Assembly: GCF_000090795.2 (NCBI RefSeq)
Contig: NW_003546283.1
Coordinates: 285,209-349,208 of the forward strand
Origin: Amphimedon queenslandica
Taxonomy: Eukaryota; Porifera; Demospongiae; Haplosclerida; Niphatidae
Direction of reading: 5' to 3'
DNA length: 64,000 nt
Shown here: positions 47,901-60,511 of the stretch, in pieces
Position numbering within the stretch: position 1 is the first letter of the stretch
Layout: every line of letters begins with the position of its first letter
Position numbers and translations under genes: made by a program
The notes under the pieces: model-generated
The model's input: only the letters and a program-made list of their open reading frames with translations
Database searches by the model: none
Told to the model about the DNA's origin: nothing

Positions 47901-49964
47901 ATGTTTGACAATATCTCCCAACTATAGGATTGGAGCTCTTTGTTGTCAGCCATTGATGTGAGGTTCATGCAACCAACAATTTTTGACGGGCAGCGATGAT
48001 CAACCATAGCTTGTCTGTTCTGTTCTGCAGCACTAAAAATGACCAGTAGCTGCATCCAAAGAGCTGGATCTGGTTTTAGGAACTTCTGCTGGGAATCAGG
48101 CTAGAGTAGAGAGAAATATAAAGAAATAGTATAAAATTGAAAGGTGCATGTGTACATACTTCTTTGAGTGGTACATGCACATGCATAATTAATAATCAAC
48201 GGGAGTCAATCACACAAGTCTATGATCAGTTACAAGATAAACTATTGGTATGTACATTAACAAATTAGACTACATGTACATGCATACTGACATGCACGTG
48301 TACATTTCTGACATATCTTATTATATATTGTCTATGTGTGTGTGCATGATCAATCCAATTGTTGCCTCATTAACAGCCCCACAGTATAAACATATAGTGA
48401 CATCAACAGAGTCCTATGTAACCAATTAATGTGTTTGTCACTCACTGGTAGGGAGGATACATGTACAGAGAGATCAACAAGGAACTTGACAGTAGGTAAA
48501 TCAGACGGATGGAGACATTGTGGAGTGGCTTTAGTCTTAAGACTCTCGTTGTATGCGTCAAGATAATCAGAGAATAGCCACTCACTACTGGAATGAAGCT
48601 CCTATAGAACAAGAAAGAAGAGAAAGGAGATGGGAGAGAGAGAGAGAGGAGGGTGAGAGAAGTCAGAAAGAAGGAAAAAGGTTTTAAGAGGGGAATTCAC
48701 ATTATAATATTCAATTCCTGTCATCATGTAATAAAAGAGATGTTTGTTTACATGACAGCATTGCACTCTCTCTGATGATATTACCTTCAGCAGTGGGTAC
48801 ATGCTGTTAATGAGCTTCTCTGACACATTTGGATGAGACTGTAGCAATAACTGGTAGCCAATGCTATTCCCTACTTGTTCATATGCCTATAAAGAAACTA
48901 AATTAGTCACCATACTCGTAATATTTACTATCTTACCGGGGGAAGAGGTTGTTTTGGATCCTTCTCGCCCTTTTTACGTAGCATCACTTCACGTGAGACT
49001 CTTCTAAGCGTTTGCTGTAACGAGCCATTCATTTGGTGGCTAGCAGTAGAGAGACATGACTCAGAGAGCGAAGAGGAAAGAGGACGATCAACTGGAGGAA
49101 GGAGAGGTTTCTTTCGTGGAGAGTCCATCGTCTATTGTTGGGGCTTAGTAATTATAAATACGAAAAATAACTAAAATATTTACGTTGAGTTTGAGACCAA
49201 AAATCGGGCTTCTTGGTAGCTTTCTAGTCTTTGTACTAGAAGTGTGATGATAATAATAAAGAAGTAATGCTACAATTTAGAGCAGAATGGTTCTGATAGT
49301 CATTGAAAGTAGAGCTAATACAACAGACCTATGCTGTTTCTCAATGCCCTTATGTTACGTGTAGGCAGTATATATTATACTTATTGCTGTACCTCAGATG
49401 AAATTCAAACTGATTTTTTAAATCACCTAGTGTCAGCACTTGCCCTGTTATGAGAGTGAAATAGTGATCATTGTCAATAGCAAGGGCTAATACTAACCGC
49501 TACTGATCTGGACTGTACTGGAGTATAAAGGTGTAGTGTCTACAAATACTTCACCACTGATCCTTGTTACTTTGCTTTCATGCAGACCAATTTCCAACTG
49601 TGTAGTAACAATAATATTTGATTGAGGGCATTCATTGCCGTCTCTCTCTCCTTACCTGAGCAACGTACGGGGTTTCTGATTTAATAATTAGGATCTGATT
49701 ATCTTTCCAAGAGCCTGTCAAAGAAGTGCTAAGTATTTGTTTTGAAGAGGCTAGAAATTAGAATAAGTGCTAGTCACACGAGACTATTCATGTTAGCTTA
49801 CTCAAAACAGTTTTCCCTGTCGCACAGTTGTAGAGAGTTCCTTTCTGCAGGTGTCTCAGACTACCTAATGCAGGCTGCGTAGGAGAGACACTGCTATAAG
49901 AATGGAACGAGGAGGAGGTACGGCGGGGCTGGGAATGGTCATGGTGATCTTTGGCAAGCTGCAT
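44984..49964 (-). CDS. Helical-repeat protein with Pro/Ser-rich linker and possible katanin-p80-like C-terminus (17 exons, ~1037 aa)
   Basis: Exons: 49964-49802, 49750-49656, 49597-49498, 49444-49393, 49235-49184, 49131-48937, 48886-48785, 48601-48446, 48100-47870, 47672-47486, 47266-47134, 46984-46888, 46797-45715, 45665-45523, 45444-45367, 45320-45253, 45162-44984, in phase. An ATG at 49128 could make the last twelve exons a separate gene. I join them because the 49184 donor (AAC|GTAAAT) and the 49131 acceptor fit phase 0 over a 52-bp intron. The first ~155 residues are beta-rich. Residues about 220-490 are alpha-helical, HEAT/ARM-like (ELQSYSWEILSNILSV; DLIKTILSFVSNLCATV). A ~360-residue Ser/Pro-rich low-complexity exon follows, with SLPA and SP motifs. 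The last ~155 residues (DDIIALWKRGKAMQAASK; IGVCIILLPFVRQVV) resemble the katanin p80 con80 helical domain. That last call is tentative and would suggest microtubule work. Confidence 0.6.
47390..47455. repeat. (AAT)n microsatellite with TAG interruptions
   Basis: Imperfect AAT/TAGTAG tract in an intron of the helical-repeat gene. Confidence 0.85.
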
Positions 49965-50323
49965 TTTTCTGTACTCAATGACTCAATGTACGGTGCCAGT
50001 AGAAATGGAGCAAGGATTAGAAAGGCGGGGCTAGTTATAAACTTTAAAATTTAATTAGAGTGTAGGCGTGGTTAACAGATCACGTGATCCTTAAACGTGG
50101 AGGCAACTACCACTTCTTGTTCTTGTGTGTATCTACCGGCTCCTCGTTTATTGTTTTATTTATTCTAGAGGTCTCAATACTCTTTCCTACCCTTTTAGTA
50201 TTAGAAAGACACAGCCGCTCGTCTTTTTAATTGACAAAAAGATAATAAGGTAGGAGGCCCTTCATTTGACTTTAAAAAAAACCCACCACCATCACTTCTC
50301 ATTCTCTTTCTCTCCAGTTGTTA
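49965..50323. promoter_or_regulatory. Divergent promoter region, helical-repeat gene / UBAP2
   Basis: The region between opposing start codons is 359 bp. A donor-like AAG|GTAGG at about 50249 and a pyrimidine tract ending in AG at 50316-50317 suggest a short 5' UTR intron of the UBAP2 gene. An ATCACGTGAT palindrome at about 50079-50088 contains the E-box CACGTG, the site class bound by MYC/MAX-type bHLH factors. Confidence 0.55.
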
Positions 50324-53300
50324 ATGGTACTGGGGATGAGCGCCCGTAATAACGGCGAGACTCGCCGCAGTGACTCCCGTCGCTCAGCCGGTCAGCAGCA
50401 ACAGTCCAGGAGGGAGAAACAACCATCCACACCCTCCAATGTAACACCTGCTGTCTCTTATGACCAAAAGTTCAAAGTAAGTTCACCTTCTCACTTATGC
50501 TTTATACTCCTCATTCCCTAATAGCCACCTTCAGCGGAACAGGTAACGCTCGCTAATATGCTAGGGGACAGCACCCCGTCTAATATAACAGAGCTCATTG
50601 GTCAGATATTGGCAGTCGTAAGATTACCAGAGGAGATGATCATGGTCGCTCTTCATGACAATGACTACGATGTAGAGAAGTCTATCGAAGCTTTGCTGGA
50701 CAGTTCTAGCAATACGCATGTGAGATACACGTACACGTGTAGTATCTAGTTGATGTGGTTGTATAATATTAATGTGCTTACATGCATGTTGATATTAGTA
50801 TAAGTGGGGGGGGGGGTTACAATTTTATGTTTAATTATTTTTATTTTATTTATAATTGAAAAGTGTTGGCTCGGAAACTAAGTGACATCATTTGATAGTG
50901 TGGAGTATATTTTGAAATAAATGATAATTAGGTTTTTCTTTATATTGAAACTATTGGGAGTGTAGTGGGTATATCTGTCCAAAGTCACTCCTGGCACTCC
51001 CTTTTTGAAATTCAATATAAAAATAGTGTAATAAGAATACAGCTTGGGTGATAAGGAGGCATTTAAATCCATTAATTCTTACTTGTTAAAACTAGCATAA
51101 CTGTAGACTTTGCCTTTTTCTGATAAAAAAGTAAAGACTTTATTTTAGGGTTTTTAGATCAAGAAATTTCATGTAAAATCTAGAAAAAAATAAAACTCTT
51201 TGGCTAAGTTGCACAATCTTTCATTTTGTATAATCCGAATCTTTTTTGGCTGCAATTTTTTTACTATACATTAATTGAGTATTAAAGTACAGAATTAAAT
51301 ACATGTACATGTACATACACATAGATTTTTGCTACATTATTCTGTCATAATGATGATGACATGTATTAAACCCATATAGGATGAATGGACCACCATGAGC
51401 AGCAAGAAGAAGAACAAGAAACTACCTGAGACAGAGTCGACAGAACCGAAAGGAAGGAAAGGTTTTCCAGATCCTAAAACTGGAGGTAAGTTCACTGCTT
51501 GTGCTACATACAGCAGTGGTAAAGGAATGTTTTCCTTTAGAATAGTAATTGTATACTTGTAGAACTAGTGTTTTATAACATTACTATGCATAACAGTACC
51601 AACAGTACCAGGAATGTACTGCAGGATTGAAGTAGCCAGTATTGCATCAGCTTCAAAGCATTTGCAGTTTCAAAGGGTCAAATTGCTCACTCAATTGTGG
51701 CTTAATTACTGTAAATGAAGCTTTAGTAAAATTAATGTCAGAATTTGTATCGTTATTGTACTGTACATGTAGATAATTATAATTTATGTGATAGATTGTA
51801 TCACATTAGTGTGGTTTTTTGTGTTTTTGTATGCCTGCCTTTAGGGGCTTGTCAAACAGTTCCCCAAAAACCATTTCTATTATCTTTATTTTTCATATCA
51901 TGATGATTATGGCTATGCTAGATGTACATGTAGTGGCAGTAGTAGTAATAATTTAACCATTATGTTTATTTTTTTCTGCAGCTGCAAAGCATACAAGAGA
52001 AAGCTATGGTGGGTCTGTGACAGTTGACTCTAAGGAAAAGCCCAGCTCACAACGAAAAGGTTTCAAAGAAGGAAAATCTGAAGGAACTGAAGACAGCGGA
52101 AAGCAACGAAATGGGAGAAAGGAGACAGATGAGAGAGAGAGGGAGAGTGGCAACAGGCGGGACCACGAGAGAGAAGGAAAATGGGAGAGCAGTAGGAGAC
52201 GTGGGGACGATGAAGGACGTAGAAGAAACGACGGAAGACGAGAGAACAACAAGCGAGATGGAGAGGAGAAGGAAGGACGCTATCGGAGGAGAGAGGGGGA
52301 TCAGGATAAAGAGAGAGGAAAATGGGAGAGCTCGAAATGGGATGGGAACAGAGAAGAGGGAAGATACAGGAGGAGAGAGAGGGACTTTGACGGAGGGAAA
52401 AGGAGGAACGGAGATGAGTCCAATAAATGGGAGAACAGGAGAGAAGACAGCAGCAGTCGATGGCATGAAGGAAAGATGGAGAGAGATGGCGGAAAGTGGG
52501 ACCAGAAAAGAAGATTTGATCAAAGACCGAACTCAGAGAGGGAAGGAGGTTATAGAAAAGGTGGGGACTACAGTAGTAGACGAGAGAACAAAGGGTTTCA
52601 CGAGAATCGCCACAGAGGAGGAGGGGGAGGGTTTTCGAAGAAAGGTGACTCGGGGAGAGGACCTAAACAGACCAAGGAGATGTGGGGCAGTGAAGAACTC
52701 GTGAGCACAAAAATAACAGGTGATTATACACGTACGTGTATGTGTGCATTGTATATAAATCATTGTAATTTTAACTTGTAACAGTGGCTGATAGATAGTA
52801 CTTGAAATAGTAATACAATTACAAAACATTTGCCCCTAGAAAAGAGGATTAAACTGCAATGTATATATTATTTATATTTCCCAAGTACATTATGTTCTCT
52901 GTAAATATAAGTGTGTGTAGTCTGTGCTGTTATTGTAATAGTGTAATGTGTTTGATGGTGTTTGTGTAGTGCAGTAGTGAACTCTCCTTCACTATTTTAT
53001 GAATTTTATGATTAAATTGACACGTGGTATGTCAAACCCTTACCTTGTTGACACTTTTATGTTGACACTAGTGGCATACAACAACAACAATTTGATAAAC
53101 ATAATAATAATAATAATAATAATCATTGTTGAGTTATGATCATGTGTAAATAATGGCCAGTACTATATGATGCGGTTGTAATGAAATTCTCTTTGGGACT
53201 TATATTTCATAGACAATAAATTTTGTGGAATGTCAATTTGGAAATTAAATTTCTTATTGGAATAAAAAATTAGATTGTTACAAATTTTAAAGTTGCTCTA

Positions 53301-56300
53301 AAAAGTCCCAGTACTATAGTACATGGTCCAGGGCATTACATTTGTTCTTGTGTGTCATATGCTCTTAATTGTTTCTGTAGATCCAATAAATCCAGAGGAG
53401 TCCTTTATGGTTGATGATTGGGTACTTGTTGATTCAATCCCAACTCCGCCCCCACCCGAAGTACCTATTAGCAGCCAAACGAACCAGGAACAGTCCGTGT
53501 TCCCCGAGGCACTGGACACTCCATTGAACAATGATACTCATGAGGAAGCTCTATTCAATGATAACAAGTATGTTAATCATAAGAATTAATCAAAATTAAA
53601 GCTTCAACCGTGTTTTTTTTTTTTGCATTTTTACTTGATTTTTTTATGAAGATTTGCACAGTTAACTTTTGTGGAAATCAATTTAATACAGTAAAGGATG
53701 ACTATAATCAGTGAACGTTTGTGAAATTATTTTATGAACCTCACACAAATTATTATCTTAAAAACACCATTTTTGCTTGTATAGTAAAGGATTGTAGAAA
53801 TGATGGAGTCTTTATTCATTTATTATGTGTATCTTTATTTTATTTGTAAAGGAGGTCAGAGTCGAGTCCAGCAGTGTTAGAGGACCAGTCTCAAAGAGGA
53901 GGTGGTGTTGCAGCTGCACTGAGTAAAACCAGACGATACAAGACCCCACAGATACCCTCCCAGCCAGTCGAGATGCCCAGTTACACTGTTGACTCTCTCA
54001 AAATTGAAGTGAGTGCCTTTTTGTCTTTATATATACAAGTAACTTGTACTTGTGTAGCTTGGTGCTCTCGGTATTGATTTCGTTGGTCCTGAGCCAACTC
54101 CCACTGCTACCACTGCTAGTGTTGCTTCTCCTTCGTCCCTCCTGCTCTCGTCCGGAGGCGGTGACCAAATGTTTACTGACATGATCCCATCTCCATCGCA
54201 GCAAGTGAGAGATCTTTTATTTCATGGAATATATATATATATATATATATACACGTGTACATGTACTGGTCTTGTGCATGTTGTGCGTGTTTTGATTCCT
54301 ATAAATGGTACTGCATTCATGAATCATGTACGCTGTACCTGATGTAATTCAATGCCACTTGTATGATCAAAGGAGCAGATTAAAATAATCCAATAAGGCA
54401 ATTTAATAATAGTAAATGATGTACTAATTAGTTTATATTAATATAATTTCCACATGTACATCTATAAATGTACAACTGCTTTTCCTATTCCAGGTGGTCA
54501 GTTCGGACACGTCTTCAATACTTACTTCCACTCACTATACATCAAGGTTAGTTTGGGTGTGGCTTATCTTTTAGACCACACCCCTTTTATAGTTTTTCCG
54601 ATGATACTGCCGTTATTGCCATATCAACCGGAGGTCTCTCGACTGGTTTTAATGAAACACCAAAACTGGATCCACCTCCTGGACTAACTCATCCTAGTCA
54701 GCACTCGAGTAACGTTCCTACAGCAACCAGTACCGTTCCCATGGCACCCACTAACGTTCCCATGGCACCCACTAGCGTTCCCATGGCAACCGGTGGACTG
54801 TTACCCCCTCCTACTCAGCCGCAGCATGAGTCTGCTCTTAGTATGTCGGGAGGTCCTGCTAAACTTGATGACCTGTTGACCGCTTCAACCAGTAATAGCT
54901 ATACACTTGCCATGAATCCTGTATCACTGGTATGTACTGAATACACTACTCTCTCTCTCTCTCTCTCTCTTTTAATATAATTTTAATTATTATTTTTGTT
55001 GTGTACAACTGTACAAGTACCTATGTTATAGTCTTTCAAGTTTGGCTTAACCACCTCTATATTGTGTATCTACTGTACATGTCCATTCATGGCTTGTCTT
55101 TGTCATTGCAGTAGTATAAGGTCACACGTGATTTTGTTGCTTCAAATGGTTGTAACTAGAAAATTTTTAGTCAGAATTGGCTCAAACTTTCTGCATAGCA
55201 TAAGGACATCAATATGTATCAGAAAATGTAATAAAAATTGGAGGTGATTTCGGAGCCATACTGTACAATAAAAGTTGTAATGATTTCTTTTATTTCTAGG
55301 AAGCGTCTCATAGCTTCTCTGCATCTGTTGCCCAGACTCAGCCTCTCTTCACCACCCAGCACACAACCGTTGCCATGGTTACTAACCCCGCCCCTTCCCA
55401 TCACGGTCACTCCAACACCTCATCTGTGATGTCATCACTGAGCAACAAGCAGCAACCCTCCTCTCACATTGGGGCTACAGGTAGTGACCTATAATACCTT
55501 TATCTTTAATGAAGCTATCTGATGTCATTTTAACTTCATTATGTTCAATTATAGCAAGAATATTTTGTTGCCCATTTTTTGCAAATTTCACTTTTTTTTT
55601 TCCCTCCTAAATTTGCGAAAATAAAATTCTCGGAAATTGATTAGATGCAGTTCAAACGTGGCCTAAAAGTATATAAAATCTCAAAAATTAAAGCCACAAA
55701 ATAGATTTTTTTTTTTTTGAATGAATTTGCGGAATAAAAATATCTCATTATATAGCAATCAAGAGCATACTAAAAATAATAAACATGTATCACTGTAATT
55801 ATTAATTTATTTTTTGACTTGCTGTGTCATAATGTGTATTTCCATTAGGTAAAGGCCATGCTAGCACTGGTAATGTTCTCCCCATGCCTCACCCTACCGC
55901 CCCCACTGGTATGGTGTATCCCCATCATATGCTGACTCAGCCTTTCCCTTACGGGACTCCGCCCATGATGGTGAGTGCTTTAATTAGAATACTTACATTC
56001 ACAAAAATCAATTTAATATGCAGTACAAGATAGTTAAATTACATTGTAAATCCATAAAATATATTTCGGACAAATCTGGGAAATTTAAAACCCTCAATTT
56101 TGGTCTAATAAGTCATTATTTACACCAATATACCGCCAGTATAGCACCTCTAAACTGAAAATACATTTATTCTCTGTTGTAAACTCTTTGTAGTTTTATG
56201 GGCAGCATCAGCCTAGCTCGGACAGTGCTCCTGTCCTAGCCACGGCCCCAGTCTCCCAGGGTCTCTCCAGGGATCATTCTGCTACGTCTTTCGGAGCTGA

Positions 56301-57357
56301 TTCCAAGTATGACCTCACCTCTCCTGTTGGAGCTACCAACACTCAACAGCAGCAAAGTCAGTGAACATATTCATCTAGTGATGGTCCATTAATTGTGTCA
56401 TTTGTTGCATAGGTGCCCTTCAGAATTTCTACAGTGCTCCACCTTACATGTATCTCTATGCACCACCTCACCTTGGAATGCCTGGATACTCTGCACAGGT
56501 CAGTCTGTAGGGACTTTTGTTTTAAAATATGAAAAATGTGCACAAATTAATTTTTATGACACATTTAATGGCACATTGCAAATTTTTATTTTAACATGCA
56601 AAAATTATCACTGGAAAGTACTTTGAAAAGTAACTTAAGTCCAAGTACATTTACAAAACACTTTAAAGTATGAAGGCTTGATTCAAGTGATATTCTTCTT
56701 CCTCAGATGAATCATAAAGCAGGTGGAGCCTCTCAGTATCCAGCTGGTACTACATATCAGCAAACGCCACAGGGACAGTATCTGTTGGACGACCTCTACA
56801 CTGGATCAATGGCTAAGAATAATTCTGGTAATTTTTAGTTCTATTTAATACCTCCATTTAACAGACAGCACCTAGTGTACCAATTACATTCCTTACCGTA
56901 TAAAATAACCTCCACATAAAGGACACCTCTGTATAACAGAGACACTTTCTTGACCCAAAGCATCCTTATTTAGTAGAAGTTCTACATGCCATTATTTATA
57001 CTTCCACATAAAGGACACCTCTGCTTTCGTGCCCCCAAAGCATCCTTATATACATGTAGTAGAGGCACCACTATACTATGCAGTGTTCTATTATTTTCCC
57101 TTATCCCTTCCTCTCCAGTTTCCTCCACCACAGGTGCTGCTAATGACTTCAGCAGTTACACTAAGCACCAGCACCAGCAGTATGACAACAAGGGGGCAGT
57201 GGCTGCTGGATACAGTAGCTACGCTGGTATGGGAGCCCCTCCCATGGCTGGGTACATGATGCCAGCCCCTCCCCCCATGATGACCACACCCCATGACACC
57301 TCTTCACGTCAGAAGCATAAAAATTTTAGCAGTGGTGGGTGGAGCACGCACACTTAG
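50324..57357 (+). CDS. UBAP2L: UBAP2/UBAP2L (lingerer) family UBA protein (15 exons, 994 aa)
   Basis: Exons: 50324-50476, 50525-50719, 51380-51485, 51982-52719, 53381-53567, 53852-54008, 54058-54204, 54494-54546, 54593-54929, 55300-55480, 55849-55970, 56194-56356, 56413-56498, 56707-56827, 57119-57357, in phase (995 codons). Residues about 55-115 form the UBA-like domain (EEMIMVALHDNDYDVEKSIEALLD), followed by DEWTTMSSKKK as in human UBAP2L. The big fourth exon is extremely Arg/Glu/Gly-rich. EMWGSEELVSTKI, then KTPQIPSQPVEMPSYTVDSLKIELGALGIDFVGPEP, aligns with the conserved UBAP2 core (split here for brevity at exon 54058). The C-terminal third is rich in Pro, Gln, Tyr and Met. UBAP2L promotes stress-granule assembly and ribosome binding in other animals. 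Vertebrates have two paralogues and the symbol is only a family label. ATG 50324 is the first in frame; 50336 is an alternative. Confidence 0.92.
54733..54790 (+). repeat. In-frame 21-bp tandem repeat in UBAP2 (VPMAPTN/S)
   Basis: Three copies of GTTCCCATGGCACCCACTA-like units encode a heptapeptide repeat (TVPMAPT, NVPMAPT, SVPMATG) inside the ninth UBAP2 exon. The 21-bp period keeps the frame, so length changes would be tolerated. Confidence 0.85.
55140..55262. repeat. Repeat subfamily A copy (reverse) in UBAP2 intron
   Basis: Carries AAATGGTTGTAACTAG, GGCTCAAACTTTCTGCATAGCATAAG and ATCAGAAAATGTAATAAAAA words and ends at GGAGCCAT, 38 bp before the exon at 55300. Confidence 0.8.
56905..57060. 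repeat. Two direct copies of a ~92-bp repeat
   Basis: CCACATAAAGGACACCTCTG and CCCAAAGCATCCTTAT(T/A)TA recur at about 56912 and 57004, in the last UBAP2 intron. The family is not identified. Confidence 0.75.
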
Positions 57358-57672
57358 GACTCCGCCTACTTTGCATAAACACATTCAAGGGAGTACCCGT
57401 CTTGGGTAGTTATTATTATTATTATTATTATTGTTGTTGTTGTTGTTGTTTAAGTTTGAGACTGTCAATAGATTGTTTATGTAGATAGAAAAGAAAGGAA
57501 AACACAAACAGATTACTAACTATTAATATGTTTAATTATTGTAGAAATATTATTATTATTATTATTAATGAGTGTTGCTGTTGTTTAGTATATAATGAAT
57601 AATATTAATCACAGTGTTTCAATGAATAACTATTATTTGGAATATTAATAAGAATTATTATTTGAGACATCT
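57358..57672. other. Convergent 3' region with microsatellite
   Basis: It lies between the stops of UBAP2 (+) and the FERM gene (-). It contains an ATT tract joined to a GTT tract (57411-57450) and a second ATT tract near 57551. No coding exon is supported. Confidence 0.6.
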
Positions 57673-60480
57673 TCATGAGGGAGGCTGAGGAGGAGGCTAA
57701 CAAGGAGAGAAAGAAAGAAAAAGAATACAATAATAGTAGGTTGATAAGAGATTCTGCTTAGGAAAAAATTAATTTTCAAAGCTTGTATGGCTGTAACTTT
57801 CTAGTGACAAAAGTCATTCGTAAGTATCTTTTGGAACTTGGTGGCCACTATGCAGAATTTTGTAAAAAAAACTAATAGGATGACGGTTCAACCCTCAACG
57901 ATCCTCTTTTTTTTCTTTTTTTTATACTTTAAAAAAATCAACAATTTTAAGGTCTTAATCACAAAAGTCAGCCATGAATATCTTTTAGAACTTGGTGGCC
58001 ACAACACAAAATTTTGTAAAGAAAAACTACACTATGGCAACGGTTCAAATCTCAATGATCCCGCCTTTTTTCTTTTTAGAATAGAACTGTATGTATAGAA
58101 CAAACTTACTGATGACTGTACTATTGACTCAACAAAGAAATCAACAAGTTCACTGATCCACCTCGCCTGATTGGACTCTACAGCATAACTCTTCTCATTG
58201 AAAGCCTAAAAAACATTAAAACACATGAACACGATACTTCCATACAAGATGATTTATTGGTGAGGAATTTATATTGGCGATTGGCGGTTTTATGAAGAAA
58301 TTGCCAATATAAAATCAGCCATTTTGTTTCAATCTGAGCATGCTCAATGGAACGTGGTACAAAACCGCCAATATAAAATCTGCCAATTTTTTTCCACAGG
58401 CAAATTTGCCAAATATTACTCCCGCCAATAAATCATCTTGTATGGTATATTCATGTGCATTACTCTCCATAAAGTGCTTATAAACACAACTTGTGTTGTT
58501 TAGAATAGCTTAAGTTTTTTTAATAAACTCACAATAACGAAGGTTCTTCGTGAATAGGCCCAGTTCTTGAGGACCTGGTACTCCCAACTGTCAAGGACTT
58601 CCTTTGTCTTTGGGCAAACCCTAAGAATACCGTTCTTGTTCACGCCCAAGAGGACGGGCTTCAAACGAGTGCTCTGGAAAAGCTTCCGTCTTGGTTCCTA
58701 ATAATAATAATAATGATGATGATGATGATGATGATGAATTTATCTCTTTTAATGGCCATAACTTAGAACCTTTTAGTCAGGGTCACCCAAATAATGGAAA
58801 GCAATTTCATAGCCAATTTTTTGGGGAAAAAGCACAGGCTAGTATTATAGTACAGGGTATTTTTAAAAATCAGCACATTTTAAATGACCATGGCTAAATA
58901 CTACACAACTTACCCTAACAGGAAAGAACATGGTGTCATTGGTTGGGAGGGAGCAGCAATATTTGATGTAAAATTTCTGAATGTCTCCCTGATTCTTTGA
59001 TTTAATCTTCTCCTGCTCCTTGTACATCTTCTGCTCTATACCTCTAACGCCAGCAAACTCAGCAGGAAGGAAATCATTAGGTCTACAAAATAAAAAAATA
59101 AACATCATTTGGAGTAACTTTAAAAATTCGTAAAAAATCCAATTTTGATAGGATTCAGCTCAAACTTGCTACACAACATAAGTACATGTATATGCATCAA
59201 ATAAAGTTATAAAAATGGAGAATTCTGTCCTTGTCATTTTTGCTAAAATTTGGCCTCGGACCCTGTACTATAGTACAGGGACTTTTACTTGATTTTGGAG
59301 TAACTTTAAAAATTTGTAAAAATTCTAATTTTGATCGGAATCAGCTCAAACTTTCTACACAACATAAGTACATGTATATGCATCAAATAAAGTTATAAAA
59401 ATGGAGAATTCTCTCCTTGTCATTTTTGCCGAAATTTGGCCTCGGACCCTGTACTACAGTACAGGGACTTTTACCCAATTTTGGAGCAACTTTAAAAATT
59501 CGTAAAAAATCTAATTTTGATCGGAATCAGCTCAAACTTTCTACACAACATAAGTACATGTATATGCATCAAATAAAGTTATAAAAATGGAGAATTCTCT
59601 CCTTGTCATTTTTGCTAAAATTTGGCCTCGGACCCTGTACTATAGTACAGGGACTTTTATCCAATTTTGGAGCAACTTTAAAAATTCGTAAAAAAATCCA
59701 ATTTTGATCGGAATCAGCTCAAACTTTCTACACAACATAAGTACATGTATATGCATCAAATAAAGTTATAAAAATGGAGAATTCTCTCCTTGTCATTTTT
59801 GCTAAAATTTGGCCTCGGACCCTGTACTATAGTACAGGGACTTTTATCCAATTTTGGAGCAACTTTAAAAATTCGTAAAAAAATCCAATTTTGATTAGAA
59901 TCAGCTCAAACTTTCTACACAACATAAGTACATGTATATGCATCAAATAAAGTTATAAAAATGGAGAATTCTCTCCTTGTCATTTTTGCTGAAATTTGGC
60001 CTCGGACCCTGTACTATAGTACAGGGACTTTTACCCAATTTTGGAGCAACTTTAAAAATTCGTAAAAAATCTAATTTTGATCAGAATCAGCTCAAACTTT
60101 CTACACAACATAAGTACATGTATATGCATCAGATAACATTATAAAAATGGAGAATTCACTCCTTCTCAATTTTGGTGAAAATTGACTACACTGTATCTTC
60201 ACAATAGGCCCTCACCATACTGCACTAGTATAATGTAATAATTATAAATACCTGCAGAATCCAACCACAGAATTCTCAGCTGTCCTGTCAAGAAAGTAAG
60301 CCTGATATTGTATAGCTGCCAACTATAGAAAGGAAATGAAAAGATGAAGATTGTATTAATATTAATAATTATTATTGCTCGTTTTGTTATTTTTTGTTAC
60401 GAACTTTAACGGCAGATTCCAATGTACACGGCTGATTGCCTTGAACAACACCTAACCATTTCTGCAAAAAATAATAAAAA

Positions 60481-60511
<31 letters not shown>

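Noticed and set aside
52024-52704. Second long open frame (226 codons) and an antisense frame over the same stretch
   Set aside because: The exon is purine-rich (GA-biased), which removes stops in several frames. Only the frame joined in phase with the UBA exons and the downstream UBAP2 core is coding.
59100-60185. Regular repeats as a CRISPR array
   Set aside because: Units of 187 bp are repeated in full with no unique spacers, in an intron of an animal gene. This is a satellite-like array.
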